Below are positions 54,706 through 62,990 of a stretch of DNA of 64,000 bases, piece after piece. Location of the stretch: the NCBI RefSeq assembly GCF_017873765.1, contig NZ_JAGGKP010000001.1, positions 806,001 to 870,000 on the forward strand, in the 5' to 3' direction. This stretch comes from Paenibacillus sediminis (lineage in GTDB: Bacteria > Bacillota > Bacilli > Paenibacillales > Paenibacillaceae). The notes under the pieces were generated by a model. It was not told the DNA's origin, did no database searches, and was given only the letters and a program-made list of their open reading frames with translations. The number at the start of each line of letters is the position of its first letter. The stretch's first letter is position 1. A program made the position numbers and the translations under genes.

Positions 54706-54734
54706 TTGCATATTCATGCATCATCATTTATAAT
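54706..54734 (+). promoter_or_regulatory. Promoter of the amino-acid ABC operon
   Basis: TTGCAT (54706-54711), 17 bases, TATAAT (54729-54734). An inverted repeat TGCAT-ATTC-ATGCA (54707-54720) overlaps the -35 and spacer, a possible operator. Confidence 0.6.
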
Positions 54735-54774
54735 AAACAATCATTAAGAATGCTTTTAATAGGGAGAGAAAAAT

Positions 54775-55566
54775 ATGAAAAAGTGGGTCACACTAACACT
54801 GTGTCTGCTTTTGGTAAGCAGCGTTTTAGCAGCCTGCGGACAAAAGGAAGACACTTATAACACCGTTCAAAAAACAAAAAAAATCGTACTTGGTACGAGC
54901 GCTGACTATCCGCCATATGAATTTCATATGAAAGTCAATGGAAAAGATCAAATCGTTGGATTCGATATTGAGATCGCGAAAGAAATCGCGAAGGATATGG
55001 GGGCCCAGCTTGAAATTAAAGATACAAGCTTCGATGTTCTGCTTAACGAGCTGAATTCAGGTAAAGTGGACATGGTTATTTCGGGTATGAATCCTACACC
55101 AGAACGGAAGAAAGCTGTAGACTTTACAACAACATATTATAAAGCTGAGCAAGCTGTGCTCGTACGTAAAGGCGATGAAGCGAAGTACGATACAATGGAT
55201 AAGCTTGAAGGCAAGAAAATTGGTGTTCAAAAGACATCTGTTCAAGAAGGAATCGCGAAAGATATTAAAAATGCGAAGCTTACATCACTTAGCAAAATCT
55301 CTGATTTAATTCTTGAATTGGAATCAGGACGTGTTGATGCACTTATTCTTGAATTGCCTGTCGCGAAATCTTATGTAGCAAATCGAGACACGGTTGCTAT
55401 CGCGGGTGCAAACCCTAAATGGGAAGATGATGGATATGCGATCGCTGTTCGAAAAGGCAGCCCTAAGTTCGCTGAAGCTATCAACAAAACATTGGAACGT
55501 CTTAAATCCGAGAACAAAATTGATCAATTTGTAACAGATGCCAATCAATTAGTCGGTGCAAAATAA
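54775..55566 (+). CDS. Polar amino-acid ABC transporter, substrate-binding lipoprotein
   Basis: Family 3 solute-binding protein, 263 aa. Lipobox VLAAC at residues 17-21, so lipid-anchored outside. GTSADYPPYEF, IVGFDIEIAKEIAKDMG and MVISGMNPTPERKKAVDFTTTYY are the ligand-contact regions shared by arginine, glutamine and cystine binders. SADYPPYEF resembles ArtP-type arginine binders, but ligand identity is not certain. First gene of a three-gene importer; a terminator hairpin follows before the permease. Confidence 0.92.
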   Translation: MKKWVTLTLCLLLVSSVLAACGQKEDTYNTVQKTKKIVLGTSADYPPYEFHMKVNGKDQIVGFDIEIAKEIAKDMGAQLEIKDTSFDVLLNELNSGKVDMVISGMNPTPERKKAVDFTTTYYKAEQAVLVRKGDEAKYDTMDKLEGKKIGVQKTSVQEGIAKDIKNAKLTSLSKISDLILELESGRVDALILELPVAKSYVANRDTVAIAGANPKWEDDGYAIAVRKGSPKFAEAINKTLERLKSENKIDQFVTDANQLVGAK

Positions 55567-55582
55567 TTACGAAATTCACTTT

Positions 55583-55622
55583 CAGAAAATAGCGATATTC
55601 ATTCGCTATTTTCTGTTTTTTT
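55583..55622 (+). terminator. Intercistronic terminator between binding protein and permease
   Basis: CAGAAAATAGCGA pairs with TCGCTATTTTCTG (13 bp, six-base loop), followed by eight T residues. Strong enough to end many transcripts after the binding-protein gene. Confidence 0.88.
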
Positions 55623-55641
55623 GAGAAATAGGAGGGATAAT

Positions 55642-56295
55642 TTGGGACTCTATTCGTTTTTCGTCGAAAATATTGATTACTATATTACTGGTGTGAAATA
55701 CACCCTATTACTTTCGGTTGTTGCTGTCGTTCTTGGTTTTATTCTTGGTGCGGTTTTTGCGCTCATGCGCTTATCCAGTATTAAAGTTCTAAGCTGGATT
55801 GCAGCTGTATATATTGAATTTTTACGCGGCACACCACTGCTGGTTCAGCTTCTTATTATTCATTACGGCTTATCCATCTACGGGATTAACTTCCCGCCAT
55901 TAGTGTCAGGATCGATTGCGCTGTTCATTAATAGTTCAGCGTACTTAGCAGAAGTATTCCGAGCTGGGATCCAAGGCGTTGACCGTGGACAGATGGAAGC
56001 TGCACGTTCTCTTGGGATGACAAAGGGGATGGCAACTCGACATATTATTTTGCCTCAAGCGATTAAAGCTGTTCTTCCTGCGATCGGTAATGAATTTATC
56101 GTTATCATAAAAGAATCCTCGATTGTGTCGATCATTGGTGTTATGGAAATTATGTATAATGCGGAAGTGCTGCGCGGCAGCTTGTTTGAACCGATGAAGC
56201 CGCTGCTTATAGCTGCGATCATTTACTTTATTATGACATTCAGTCTGTCTAAGCTGCTGGGTGTGTTCGAAAGGAAGTTGAAAACAAGTGATTAG
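55642..56295 (+). CDS. Polar amino-acid ABC transporter permease
   Basis: HisM/GlnP-type membrane subunit, 217 aa with five hydrophobic helices. The EAA loop is [34 protein letters not shown] in sense, here visible as [12 protein letters not shown] and [27 protein letters not shown] is the family's N-terminal hallmark. TTG 55642 follows AGGAGGGATAAT; the earlier frame from 55621 lies in the terminator. Overlaps the ATPase gene by eight bases. Confidence 0.92.
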   Translation: MGLYSFFVENIDYYITGVKYTLLLSVVAVVLGFILGAVFALMRLSSIKVLSWIAAVYIEFLRGTPLLVQLLIIHYGLSIYGINFPPLVSGSIALFINSSAYLAEVFRAGIQGVDRGQMEAARSLGMTKGMATRHIILPQAIKAVLPAIGNEFIVIIKESSIVSIIGVMEIMYNAEVLRGSLFEPMKPLLIAAIIYFIMTFSLSKLLGVFERKLKTSD

Positions 56296-57010
56296 CGTTA
56301 AAGGACTCCATAAATCGTATGGTTCGCTAAATATTTTAAAAGGTATTGATTTAGAAATTGAAAAAGGTGAAGTTGTCGTCGTTATCGGACCGAGCGGCTC
56401 GGGGAAAAGTACGTTTCTTCGCTGTTTAAATTTACTCGAGCATCCAACAAAAGGTGAAATTAAGTTTGAGGGCGAGTCGATTACAGACCCTAAACATAAT
56501 ATTAACGCAACTCGCCAGAAGATGGGGATGGTATTCCAGCAGTTCAACCTGTTCCCGCACAAGACGGTTCTAGACAATATTACACTTGCACCGATCCAGG
56601 TGAAGAAGCAGTCCAAGAGTGAAGCAGAAGCGATCGCGATGGACCTCTTAAGAACCGTAGGACTCGAGGACAAGAAGGATGCGTATCCAGCAATGTTGTC
56701 TGGTGGTCAGAAGCAGCGGATTGCCATTGCGCGTGCTTTAGCGATGCAGCCTCATGTGATGTTGTTCGATGAACCGACGTCAGCGCTTGACCCTGAGATG
56801 GTAGGTGAGGTGCTCGACGTCATGAAGAAGCTTGCCAAAGAAGGCATGACAATGGTGATTGTAACGCATGAAATGGGCTTCGCCCGTGAAGTAGGCAGCC
56901 GTATTCTATTTATGGATGGCGGTGTCATCGTTGAGCAAGGAACGCCTGAGCAATTGTTCGGTGCGCCTCAGCATCCTCGTACGCAAGATTTCTTAAGCAA
57001 AGTGTTATAA
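56288..57010 (+). CDS. Polar amino-acid ABC transporter ATPase
   Basis: GlnQ-type ATPase, 240 aa. Walker [10 protein letters not shown] near residue 33, Q-loop [10 protein letters not shown], signature [16 protein letters not shown], Walker [16 protein letters not shown], switch histidine [14 protein letters not shown] start inside the permease end. Together with the binding protein and permease it forms a complete importer; the permease would act as a homodimer since only one is present. Confidence 0.94.
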   Translation: MISVKGLHKSYGSLNILKGIDLEIEKGEVVVVIGPSGSGKSTFLRCLNLLEHPTKGEIKFEGESITDPKHNINATRQKMGMVFQQFNLFPHKTVLDNITLAPIQVKKQSKSEAEAIAMDLLRTVGLEDKKDAYPAMLSGGQKQRIAIARALAMQPHVMLFDEPTSALDPEMVGEVLDVMKKLAKEGMTMVIVTHEMGFAREVGSRILFMDGGVIVEQGTPEQLFGAPQHPRTQDFLSKVL

Positions 57011-57209
57011 TTGTTGCTAATACGTTTTAACTTAGGGCTCTCCACAAGTACCATCTAAGGTGCTTCTGGGGGGCCTTGCTATTTGTATAAATAAATAGTT
57101 ACGAAAATGTAATCTATCTAATTTTAATAGAATACGCTCAAATACTTGTTGTTTAAGGCATTTACCATCATTTACTTGCGCACAGGTTACAAAATTGTGA
57201 TATATTTGT

Positions 57210-57356
57210 TTTCGCCGAAACCTTTGAAAGAAAGGTGCGGGGGACTTTTTGTGGTATTGTGGCCGGTCTTACGACCATAATCCTGGGGTGAATCGCATAT
57301 TGGATGCGTAGGGTTGTATCCTCAATCCGAATCCGACAACTAACTCCGCAGGCTAA
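57210..57356 (+). ncRNA. c-di-AMP riboswitch (ydaO/yuaA class)
   Basis: Conserved blocks in order: CGCCGAAACC (57213 on), GCGGGGGAC (57237 on), TGGGGTGAATC (57283 on), GTAGGGT, and the strongly conserved 3' block CCGAATCCGACAACTAACTC with CGCAGGC to 57353. The LysM-3D gene follows 15 bases later; bound c-di-AMP normally switches such genes off. No separate terminator hairpin is obvious; CTCC in the 3' block can pair with the GGAGG ribosome site, so control may be translational. The gap 57011-57209 upstream holds no other clear feature. Confidence 0.92.
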
Positions 57357-57370
57357 CAAAAGGAGGATTT

Positions 57371-58015
57371 ATGAAGAAGATTAAGAAGACAGTCTCAGTA
57401 ATGGCTGCAATGCTAGGTATAGCAATGGCTTTGCAGACCGCTCCAGCACATGCTGAAAGTATTTACAAAGCTAAAGAAGGGGATACTTTCTATTCTCTAT
57501 CGAAAAAGTTCCATGTAAATCTAAACACTTTGATGAAAGCAAATCCGAAAATTAAACCAACGAACATTTATGCTGGACTTAAAATCGTTATTCCTACTAG
57601 CAGTAAACCAGCTACAATAAAAGCTGCTTCTACTGGCTCTGCTAAGATCATTTCTGCAAATAGTCATGTTGTACAAGCTTGGGGCAAGACGTTCAACTAC
57701 TCGAAAATCATTAATGTAACAGCGACTGCTTATTCTAGTGACAATAGTGAAAACGGATGGGGTCCAGTAGATTACTTTGGTAACCCTTTGAAACTCGGAA
57801 CAATTGCTGTTGATCCGAAAGTAATTCCACTAGGTACGAAAGTGCTTGTTACGGGTTATAGTCATCCGAATCTGCCGAAAACTGCTTTTGTTGCCGTAGC
57901 TTCAGATACAGGCAGTGCGATCAAGGGTAATCGAATTGATATCTTTATCCCTGGCAGCAAGGCGACTGTAAATGAATTCGGATTCCAAGATGTGAAATTG
58001 TACGTAATTAAGTAA
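57371..58015 (+). CDS. Secreted LysM and 3D-domain cell-wall protein (YocH-like)
   Basis: 214 aa. Signal peptide ending APAHA-ES, one LysM peptidoglycan-binding domain (YKAKEGDTFYSLSKKFHVNLNTLMKANPKI in sense; residues ~30-73), a short linker, then a 3D domain (about 110-214) with the three signature aspartates in the regions AVDPKVIPLGTKV, ASDTGSAIKG and RIDIF. 3D domains have a double-psi barrel fold like lytic transglycosylases. Expected to cut or remodel peptidoglycan. Control by c-di-AMP fits the known link of that nucleotide to turgor and wall homeostasis. Confidence 0.92.
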   Translation: MKKIKKTVSVMAAMLGIAMALQTAPAHAESIYKAKEGDTFYSLSKKFHVNLNTLMKANPKIKPTNIYAGLKIVIPTSSKPATIKAASTGSAKIISANSHVVQAWGKTFNYSKIINVTATAYSSDNSENGWGPVDYFGNPLKLGTIAVDPKVIPLGTKVLVTGYSHPNLPKTAFVAVASDTGSAIKGNRIDIFIPGSKATVNEFGFQDVKLYVIK

Positions 58016-58020
58016 CTTAT

Positions 58021-58066
58021 AAAGGAGTGGGTATCGTTCTCAATGAGTAGGGTACCCGCTCCTTTT
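58021..58066. terminator. Terminator between LysM-3D and deacetylase genes
   Basis: GGAG-GGGTA (58024-58033) pairs with TACCC-CTCC (58053-58062), then TTTTT; A-rich on the other side, so it may work both ways. Confidence 0.8.
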
Positions 58067-58070
58067 TACA

Positions 58071-58847
58071 TTATGATCTATTTGGCTCAATATCAAGAAG
58101 CTCTGGTAACGTAACAAAGCGATAGCCCATACCTTTTAATTTCATGATGACATTCGGCAATGCTTCAATTGAACCTGTTAAATCCGATGTTGTTCCGCCG
58201 CCAGCGTGCTGTAGGATAATCGACCCTGGTCTAACTGCACGTACAATATTCCTCTCTACTTTTTGCTTGTCAATTCCTTTCCAATCTAGCGAATCGACAT
58301 TCCAGTTGACGACGATGAAGCCGTTTTGCTTCAACCATTGAAGTTGTTCTTCATTAATTTCTCCGTAAGGCGGCCGAATGAACTTTGGCTTGTGTCCAGT
58401 TATTGTACTCATGATTCGATCCGTACGTAGAAGCTGTCTTTGAAAATCATGAAGAGATAACTTGGTTAGAAGCGCATGATTGTACGAATGATTACCTACG
58501 ATATGGCCTTCTTTAACCATACGCTTCACTAAATTCGGGTGTTTCTCTGCACGTTCGCCTACGACAAAAAAGGTAGCTTTAACGTTATAAGATTTCAGAA
58601 CATCAAGCACTTGTGGTGTAAATCTGATATCAGGAACATCATCGAACGTCAGGGCGACTTGCTTGACATGAGGTCCTTGGACGAGGAAAGTGTCAGCATA
58701 TTTACGGCGGAGTTGGCCAAGAGTCGGTTTGTCATTTTTTTTGTGATGCAGCTCATGAAATGTACTGTTTGCTATTGCATTTGCAGTATGTATGTTTCCT
58801 CCAATGAAGAAGATCGTTAACAAGAGTACCAGTAACCGAGTCGGCAT
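58071..58847 (-). CDS. Polysaccharide deacetylase (NodB/CE4)
   Basis: About 258 aa with an N-terminal signal or anchor segment (RLLVLLLTIFFIGG). CE4 motifs: MT1 TFDDVP with catalytic aspartate and metal ligand, MT2 VGNHSYNHALL, MT3 RPPYGE, MT4 VVNWNVDSLDWKG, MT5 ILQHAGG, where the catalytic histidine is kept. Likely removes acetyl groups from peptidoglycan or another GlcNAc polymer. ATG 58847 has GGAAGGGAG upstream; the longer frame to 58883 lacks one. PdaA/PdaB-like spore roles are possible but not shown. Confidence 0.9.
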   Translation of the reverse strand: MPTRLLVLLLTIFFIGGNIHTANAIANSTFHELHHKKNDKPTLGQLRRKYADTFLVQGPHVKQVALTFDDVPDIRFTPQVLDVLKSYNVKATFFVVGERAEKHPNLVKRMVKEGHIVGNHSYNHALLTKLSLHDFQRQLLRTDRIMSTITGHKPKFIRPPYGEINEEQLQWLKQNGFIVVNWNVDSLDWKGIDKQKVERNIVRAVRPGSIILQHAGGGTTSDLTGSIEALPNVIMKLKGMGYRFVTLPELLDIEPNRS

Positions 58848-59024
58848 GGTGTCATTCTCCCTTCCGATTGTTTTATAAATCATTGTTATGGTATTTCCTT
58901 TATTCCTTCGAACTATGCTAATGGTGTTTATTTTTCGAGATATCCATCATTTTGGTGTATAATAGTAGAACACTTTGATTTTATTCATTAGTGATGTAGT
59001 ACAGTTAAGAGAGGATGGATGATT

Positions 59025-60047
59025 ATGGCGGAGTTATTTACTCCTTATACTATAAAAGGTTTATCGTTAAAAAATCGGATCGTCATGCCTCCGATGTGTC
59101 AATATTCTGTTGTAGCAGAAGACGGCATACCTAACAGCTGGCATGAAGTTCATTATGTAAGCCGCGCAGTAGGCGGGGCAGGGCTTATTATCGTTGAGAT
59201 GACTGGAATTCATCCAGATGGCCGAATTACGAATAAAGATTTGGGTATATGGAGTGATGCTCATATTCCTGCATATAAGAAAATCATCGATGAAGTTCAT
59301 CGTTACGGTGCGAAAATGGGTATTCAACTCGGGCACGCTGGCCGTAAAGCTCTTGATGCTGAACCCCCCGTTGCGCCTTCTGCAATTCCATTTAATGATC
59401 AATCTAAAATGCCCCATGCTCTGACAACAGCTGAAGTGAAGGAGCTTGTTCAAGCTTATAAGCAAGCAGCGATTAGAGCAGTGAAAGCTGGGTTCGATAC
59501 AGTTGAAATACACGGGGCTCACGGCTATTTGATTCATCAATTCCATTCTCCGCTCACGAACAAACGTGATGACGAGTATGGTCAAGATCTAGCACTATTT
59601 GGTGTAGAAGTCATCCAGGCCGTGAAAGAGGTCGTTCCTGCAGATATGCCAATCATCATGCGTGTATCCGCCAAAGAATATGTCGATGGCGGTTATGATG
59701 TTGACTACATTACGGAAATCAGCCGGCGTTATCGTGATGCCGGGGTCGATATTTTCCATATTACTTCTGGCGGAGAAGGTCCAATCGGGTCAGGAGGCAG
59801 ACCTAACTCAGGTCCGGGTTATCAGCTAGACTTGGCAGAACATATTAAATCTAAGCTAGGTGTGCCTGTGATTGCCGTTGGTCGGTTGGAAAAATATGAA
59901 GATGCGCAGCAAGCTGTCACAAAAGGTGCTGCCGATCTCGTTGCTGTTGGACGCGGAATGTTGAATGATCCATACTGGGCGCTGCATGCAGCCGTAGCAT
60001 TGAAAGGTAAAGCGGACGTTCCTGAACAATATGTACGAGGGTTCTAA
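59025..60047 (+). CDS. namA: NADPH dehydrogenase of the old yellow enzyme family (YqjM/NamA-like)
   Basis: FMN enzyme reducing alpha,beta-unsaturated carbonyls; 340 aa, the usual length. LKNRIVMPPMCQYS carries the FMN-contacting cysteine typical of YqjM-type enzymes, GIQLGHAGRKA the conserved segment, IHGAHGYLIHQFHSPLTNKRDDEYG in sense (short parts HGAHGYL and SPLTNKR are visible), and GRGMLNDPYWA near the end. ATG 59025 follows AGAGAGGATGG; 59019 is an alternative. TATAAT at 58958 is its likely -10. Confidence 0.92.
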   Translation: MAELFTPYTIKGLSLKNRIVMPPMCQYSVVAEDGIPNSWHEVHYVSRAVGGAGLIIVEMTGIHPDGRITNKDLGIWSDAHIPAYKKIIDEVHRYGAKMGIQLGHAGRKALDAEPPVAPSAIPFNDQSKMPHALTTAEVKELVQAYKQAAIRAVKAGFDTVEIHGAHGYLIHQFHSPLTNKRDDEYGQDLALFGVEVIQAVKEVVPADMPIIMRVSAKEYVDGGYDVDYITEISRRYRDAGVDIFHITSGGEGPIGSGGRPNSGPGYQLDLAEHIKSKLGVPVIAVGRLEKYEDAQQAVTKGAADLVAVGRGMLNDPYWALHAAVALKGKADVPEQYVRGF

Positions 60048-60065
60048 TACCCTTAGTTAGTTCTG

Positions 60066-60097
60066 AAGAAGCAGTGCATTTGGTGTACTGCTTCTTA
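60066..60097 (+). terminator. Terminator after the namA-like gene
   Basis: AAGAAGCAGT (60066-60075) pairs with ACTGCTTCTT (60087-60096), then ATTT. Confidence 0.7.
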
Positions 60098-60129
60098 TTT
60101 GATCTTATTCAATTTTTTCGTTAAGATTT

Positions 60130-60155
60130 TGAAACATCATTACATCTCTCACGTA
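60130..60155 (+). promoter_or_regulatory. ECF sigma (sigma-W-like) promoter of the pspA operon
   Basis: TGAAAC (60130-60135), exactly 16 bases, CGTA (60152-60155), the sigma-W consensus known from Bacillus subtilis, where pspA belongs to the sigma-W regulon. The start should lie near 60162, just before the AGGAGG of pspA. Confidence 0.75.
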
Positions 60156-60202
60156 ATACATATCAAACAACATTAATTTTTTTTCTTAGGAGGAACCAAT
60201 AC

Positions 60203-60880
60203 ATGTCTATTTTCAAACGTTTAAGAGATCTTACTTTGTCTAACGTATACGCACTGATTGAGAAAGCAGAAGATCCAATCAAATTGACCGATCAATATAT
60301 TCGTGACATGCAGGAAGATCTTGAAGATGCCGAGAAAGCAGTTGCAGCGCAAATTGCTATTGAGAAAAAGTTCAAACAGCTCTATGAAGAACAAGAAGCA
60401 CTTGTGAAGAAGCGCGATGAACAAGCTCATCTTGCGGCTCAAGCCCAAAATATCGATCTCGCTCGCCGTGCGCTGGAAGAGAAGAAAGCGGCAGAACAGA
60501 AAGCTTCGGAATACAAAGCAAGCTACGATCAAAACAAGGCAGCTGCTGATAATCTTCGCAGTAAACTAGAAGAGATGCGTAAGCAGCTTACAGAAATGAA
60601 AAATAAACGTGAGACACTCGTTGCCCGCTACAATGCAGCGAAAGCACAGAACGAAATCAACAAAGCGATGACAGGCTTTAGCAGTGATACTGCGGCAGCT
60701 GGACTCAAACGAATGGAAGAGAAAATGATGCAAATGGAAGCGCAAGCTGAAGCAAGCAATGAACTGGCTTCCAAAGAAAAATCACTCGATGATGAATTTG
60801 CGACGCTCGGCAAAGACAAAGCGGTGGAAGATGAACTTGCTGCGCTGCTTAAACAATACGAGAAGAAAGAAAACGAATAA
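60203..60880 (+). CDS. pspA: Phage-shock protein A / IM30 family (PspA)
   Basis: 225 aa, almost entirely helical coiled coil after a short N-terminal amphipathic helix (MSIFKRLRDLTLSNVYALIEKAEDP in sense; the stretch NVYALIEKAEDP is typical). PspA oligomers support damaged membranes in ESCRT-III-like scaffolds. It leads a group with a DUF350 membrane protein, DUF4178 protein and DUF4247 lipoprotein, a combination seen in other Gram-positives. TAGGAGG site. An ECF-type promoter upstream fits envelope-stress induction. Confidence 0.94.
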   Translation: MSIFKRLRDLTLSNVYALIEKAEDPIKLTDQYIRDMQEDLEDAEKAVAAQIAIEKKFKQLYEEQEALVKKRDEQAHLAAQAQNIDLARRALEEKKAAEQKASEYKASYDQNKAAADNLRSKLEEMRKQLTEMKNKRETLVARYNAAKAQNEINKAMTGFSSDTAAAGLKRMEEKMMQMEAQAEASNELASKEKSLDDEFATLGKDKAVEDELAALLKQYEKKENE

Positions 60881-60907
60881 TATCAACTATTAAATTGATC
60901 GGAATAT

Positions 60908-60947
60908 GCGAAGGGGAGACAGCAGGGAACGTTTCTCCTTCGCTTTT
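60908..60947 (+). terminator. Hairpin after pspA, probably a partial terminator
   Basis: GCGAAGG-GAGA pairs with TCTC-CTTCGC, then TTTT. Being inside the gene cluster it could lower expression of the downstream genes relative to pspA. Confidence 0.6.
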
Positions 60948-60987
60948 GTCTGAGAAATGCGATGTTGATTAATGGAGGCTGTAAGCG

Positions 60988-61392
60988 ATGAGTATGGACA
61001 TTATATGGGCTATATTATTATGGACGGGTTCAGGTGCCCTGTTACTATTTATATTGATGTATGTAGATTCACTGTTTACGAAGTATAAAGATTTCATGGA
61101 AGTAAAGCAAGGGAATATCGCCGTTACGATACGTCTGGTGATGAAGCTTTTAGCACAAGGTTATATTTTATCGGTATCCATCTCAACTTCAAGCCATTTA
61201 GGCGAAGCGCTTATCGTCTCAGCCGTTTCGTTTGTTATTTTACTCATTTTAGAGAGCATTGTTCGTCTATTGATGAATTCCTTAGCAGGACTTAATCTAG
61301 ATGAAGGCACGCAGAAAGGTATTGCGGCTTATGGCTTATTTGCCGGGTCGCTCCATATTGTAGGTGCGTTAATTATTACTGCTTGTCTATAA
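60988..61392 (+). CDS. DUF350 membrane protein
   Basis: 134 aa with four hydrophobic helices (about 8-26, 45-65, 73-90 and 110-132). GNIAVTIRLVMKLLAQGYILSVSIS is the typical first DUF350 stretch, here at residues ~41-66. Molecular function unknown. Family members travel with PspA, DUF4178 and DUF4247 genes, as here, so a part in membrane-stress response is likely. GGAGG site. Confidence 0.85.
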   Translation: MSMDIIWAILLWTGSGALLLFILMYVDSLFTKYKDFMEVKQGNIAVTIRLVMKLLAQGYILSVSISTSSHLGEALIVSAVSFVILLILESIVRLLMNSLAGLNLDEGTQKGIAAYGLFAGSLHIVGALIITACL

Positions 61393-61453
61393 TCATAGAC
61401 TCTTAATGGAGTGTAATAGATCAGGAAGCTTATGACTGAAGGAGTTTTTATAC

Positions 61454-61960
61454 ATGAGTATGTGGAAACGAATTACGAATATTTTTGCCAAGCCTGAGCC
61501 GCCTAAAGCTGAAAAAAGTATGCTCGCGCTTGGACCTGGGGACATATGTGAAGTATCGCTAGTTACTTATGAAGTGGTGGGAAGAGTTCATAATCGGAGC
61601 CGTAATGCTGTCGTTCTAACGCTGCAAGACGGCAACACAATCGTTTATCTTCATATTGAAGAGCGAGAGACATTGCAATATGCGCTGTATACGCCAATCG
61701 ATGGCCGTCTCGATTCTCCCGAGGAAGTGCCAACGACGATTGAACTCGATGACCGCAACTATTATTTAGATGAACAGTATTTCGGACATGTGACCGTAAA
61801 TGGACGAACGCCGTTTATGCAAGGCGGCGAGCAGCATGTATGGCAATATCAATCGGATGACTATCATCTTCTGCGCATTGAATGGCAGAACGGACGCTTT
61901 ATGCTGTATGAAGGTGAAAAAGTGATTCCAGGAGATGTGCAAGTGATTCGAGCTAACTAG
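61454..61960 (+). CDS. DUF4178 protein
   Basis: 168 aa, soluble, no signal peptide. MLALGPGDICEVSLVTYEVVGRV and LEIEERETLQYALYTPID-type stretches (here HIEERETLQYALY), followed by a second beta-rich half with VWQYQSDDYHLLRIEW, fit the DUF4178 fold. Molecular function unknown. GAAGGAG site. Its position between DUF350 and DUF4247 supports the assignment. Confidence 0.8.
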   Translation: MSMWKRITNIFAKPEPPKAEKSMLALGPGDICEVSLVTYEVVGRVHNRSRNAVVLTLQDGNTIVYLHIEERETLQYALYTPIDGRLDSPEEVPTTIELDDRNYYLDEQYFGHVTVNGRTPFMQGGEQHVWQYQSDDYHLLRIEWQNGRFMLYEGEKVIPGDVQVIRAN

Positions 61961-61974
61961 AGGAGTGTATTAAA

Positions 61975-62721
61975 TTGAAGAAGCGCTCTCTATTTGCGTT
62001 GAAAATAGCGATCATATTCAGCCTAGTCTTATCTTTGTTAAGTGGATGCGGCAGTCCTGATGTAAAAGATACTTATCCGCTTGAATCAGTTAATAAAGAT
62101 GGTAGTTCGACCTCTTACGTATACCGGGCGGCAAATAAGAACGTACCTGAAGTGGCGTCTGAACTCGCAAATCAAAAAGAACCAGAGCAAATATCCAAGC
62201 AAGATTCAGACCGAATGTTTCTTGTATACAAGGATGAGATGATTAATGTACAGAAGGATCCTAAAAATCCAAATGATGCGTTAATCGAAGTCGATTCTAT
62301 TCAATACGTTAAGAACAATTATGATTCGAGCTTTCTGCAAGGATATCTTACTGCGACACTAATCGGTCATTTATTTGATGGTCTAGGCAGTCTAGGGAAA
62401 TATCGCGGCTACTCAAGCGCAGACGTATATAAACCTAAGACGCAGTACCATATTCCGACGGACAATGATAAGAAGCTTATTCCGCCAATGACGGTCGAAC
62501 GTAAAGGATTGATCACGAGACGCGGGATGAACTCTGATTCATCATCAGACAGAGTTGGATCAGGCGGAAGTATTTTTAGTAAAGGGAATACAAGCAAAGG
62601 AACGATAAGCCGAGATAAGGACAGCTCTAAATCGAGCATCTTTGGCTCACCTAAACGATCCTATTCAATTCCAAAGACGAAGTCGGGCTTTGGGAAAATA
62701 TCTAGAAGAGGCCGAAGGTAG
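61975..62721 (+). CDS. DUF4247 lipoprotein
   Basis: 248 aa. N-terminal lipobox LLSGC makes it a predicted surface lipoprotein. VKDTYPLESV and RMFLVYKDEMINVQKDPKNPNDALIEVDS in sense mark the DUF4247 domain (residues ~30-165), which has a short hydrophobic helix near SFLQGYLTATLIGHLFDG. The C-terminal ~75 residues are Ser/Gly/Lys/Arg-rich and disordered, ending SRRGRR, perhaps to bind anionic wall polymers. TTG start after GAGGAGTG. Last gene of the cluster; a strong terminator follows. Confidence 0.82.
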   Translation: MKKRSLFALKIAIIFSLVLSLLSGCGSPDVKDTYPLESVNKDGSSTSYVYRAANKNVPEVASELANQKEPEQISKQDSDRMFLVYKDEMINVQKDPKNPNDALIEVDSIQYVKNNYDSSFLQGYLTATLIGHLFDGLGSLGKYRGYSSADVYKPKTQYHIPTDNDKKLIPPMTVERKGLITRRGMNSDSSSDRVGSGGSIFSKGNTSKGTISRDKDSSKSSIFGSPKRSYSIPKTKSGFGKISRRGRR

Positions 62722-62734
62722 TAGTAGAAGAGAG

Positions 62735-62762
62735 CGCACGATCAAGTATCGTGCGTTTTTTT
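62735..62762 (+). terminator. Terminator of the pspA-DUF4247 cluster
   Basis: CGCACGAT (62735-62742), loop, ATCGTGCG (62748-62755), TTTTTTT. The remainder of the gap up to 62990 is AT-rich and shows no riboswitch; the moeA promoter is not evident. Confidence 0.88.
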
Positions 62763-62990
62763 ATGATAAAATCTATATCACAAATTTTAGTTACATAGTT
62801 AGAAAAATCATATAGAATACTTCCGTCATAGAAATCCACATCTCGTCACGACTATATCTAAGGCTTCAATGAGCTTAAGACTAGAACAACTTACGATGCT
62901 GATTATGGTACAATTACAATCAATAACTACTCATATGAGGAACAATATGATTATATTTATAATTGGCCATTTTTGGAGGAAAGACATTAG

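Noticed and set aside
55945..56673. 242-codon minus-strand frame across the ABC permease and ATPase genes
   Set aside because: It is the reverse of two clearly coding, overlapping plus-strand genes and lacks any recognisable domain or start signal.
57011..57100. Terminator after the amino-acid ABC ATPase gene
   Set aside because: GTACCATCTAAGGTGC is only a short weak hairpin and no T-run follows closely; not strong enough to annotate.
62763..62990. Possible molybdenum-cofactor riboswitch before moeA
   Set aside because: The AT-rich gap shows no match to the Moco RNA consensus and no stable hairpin before the ribosome site.
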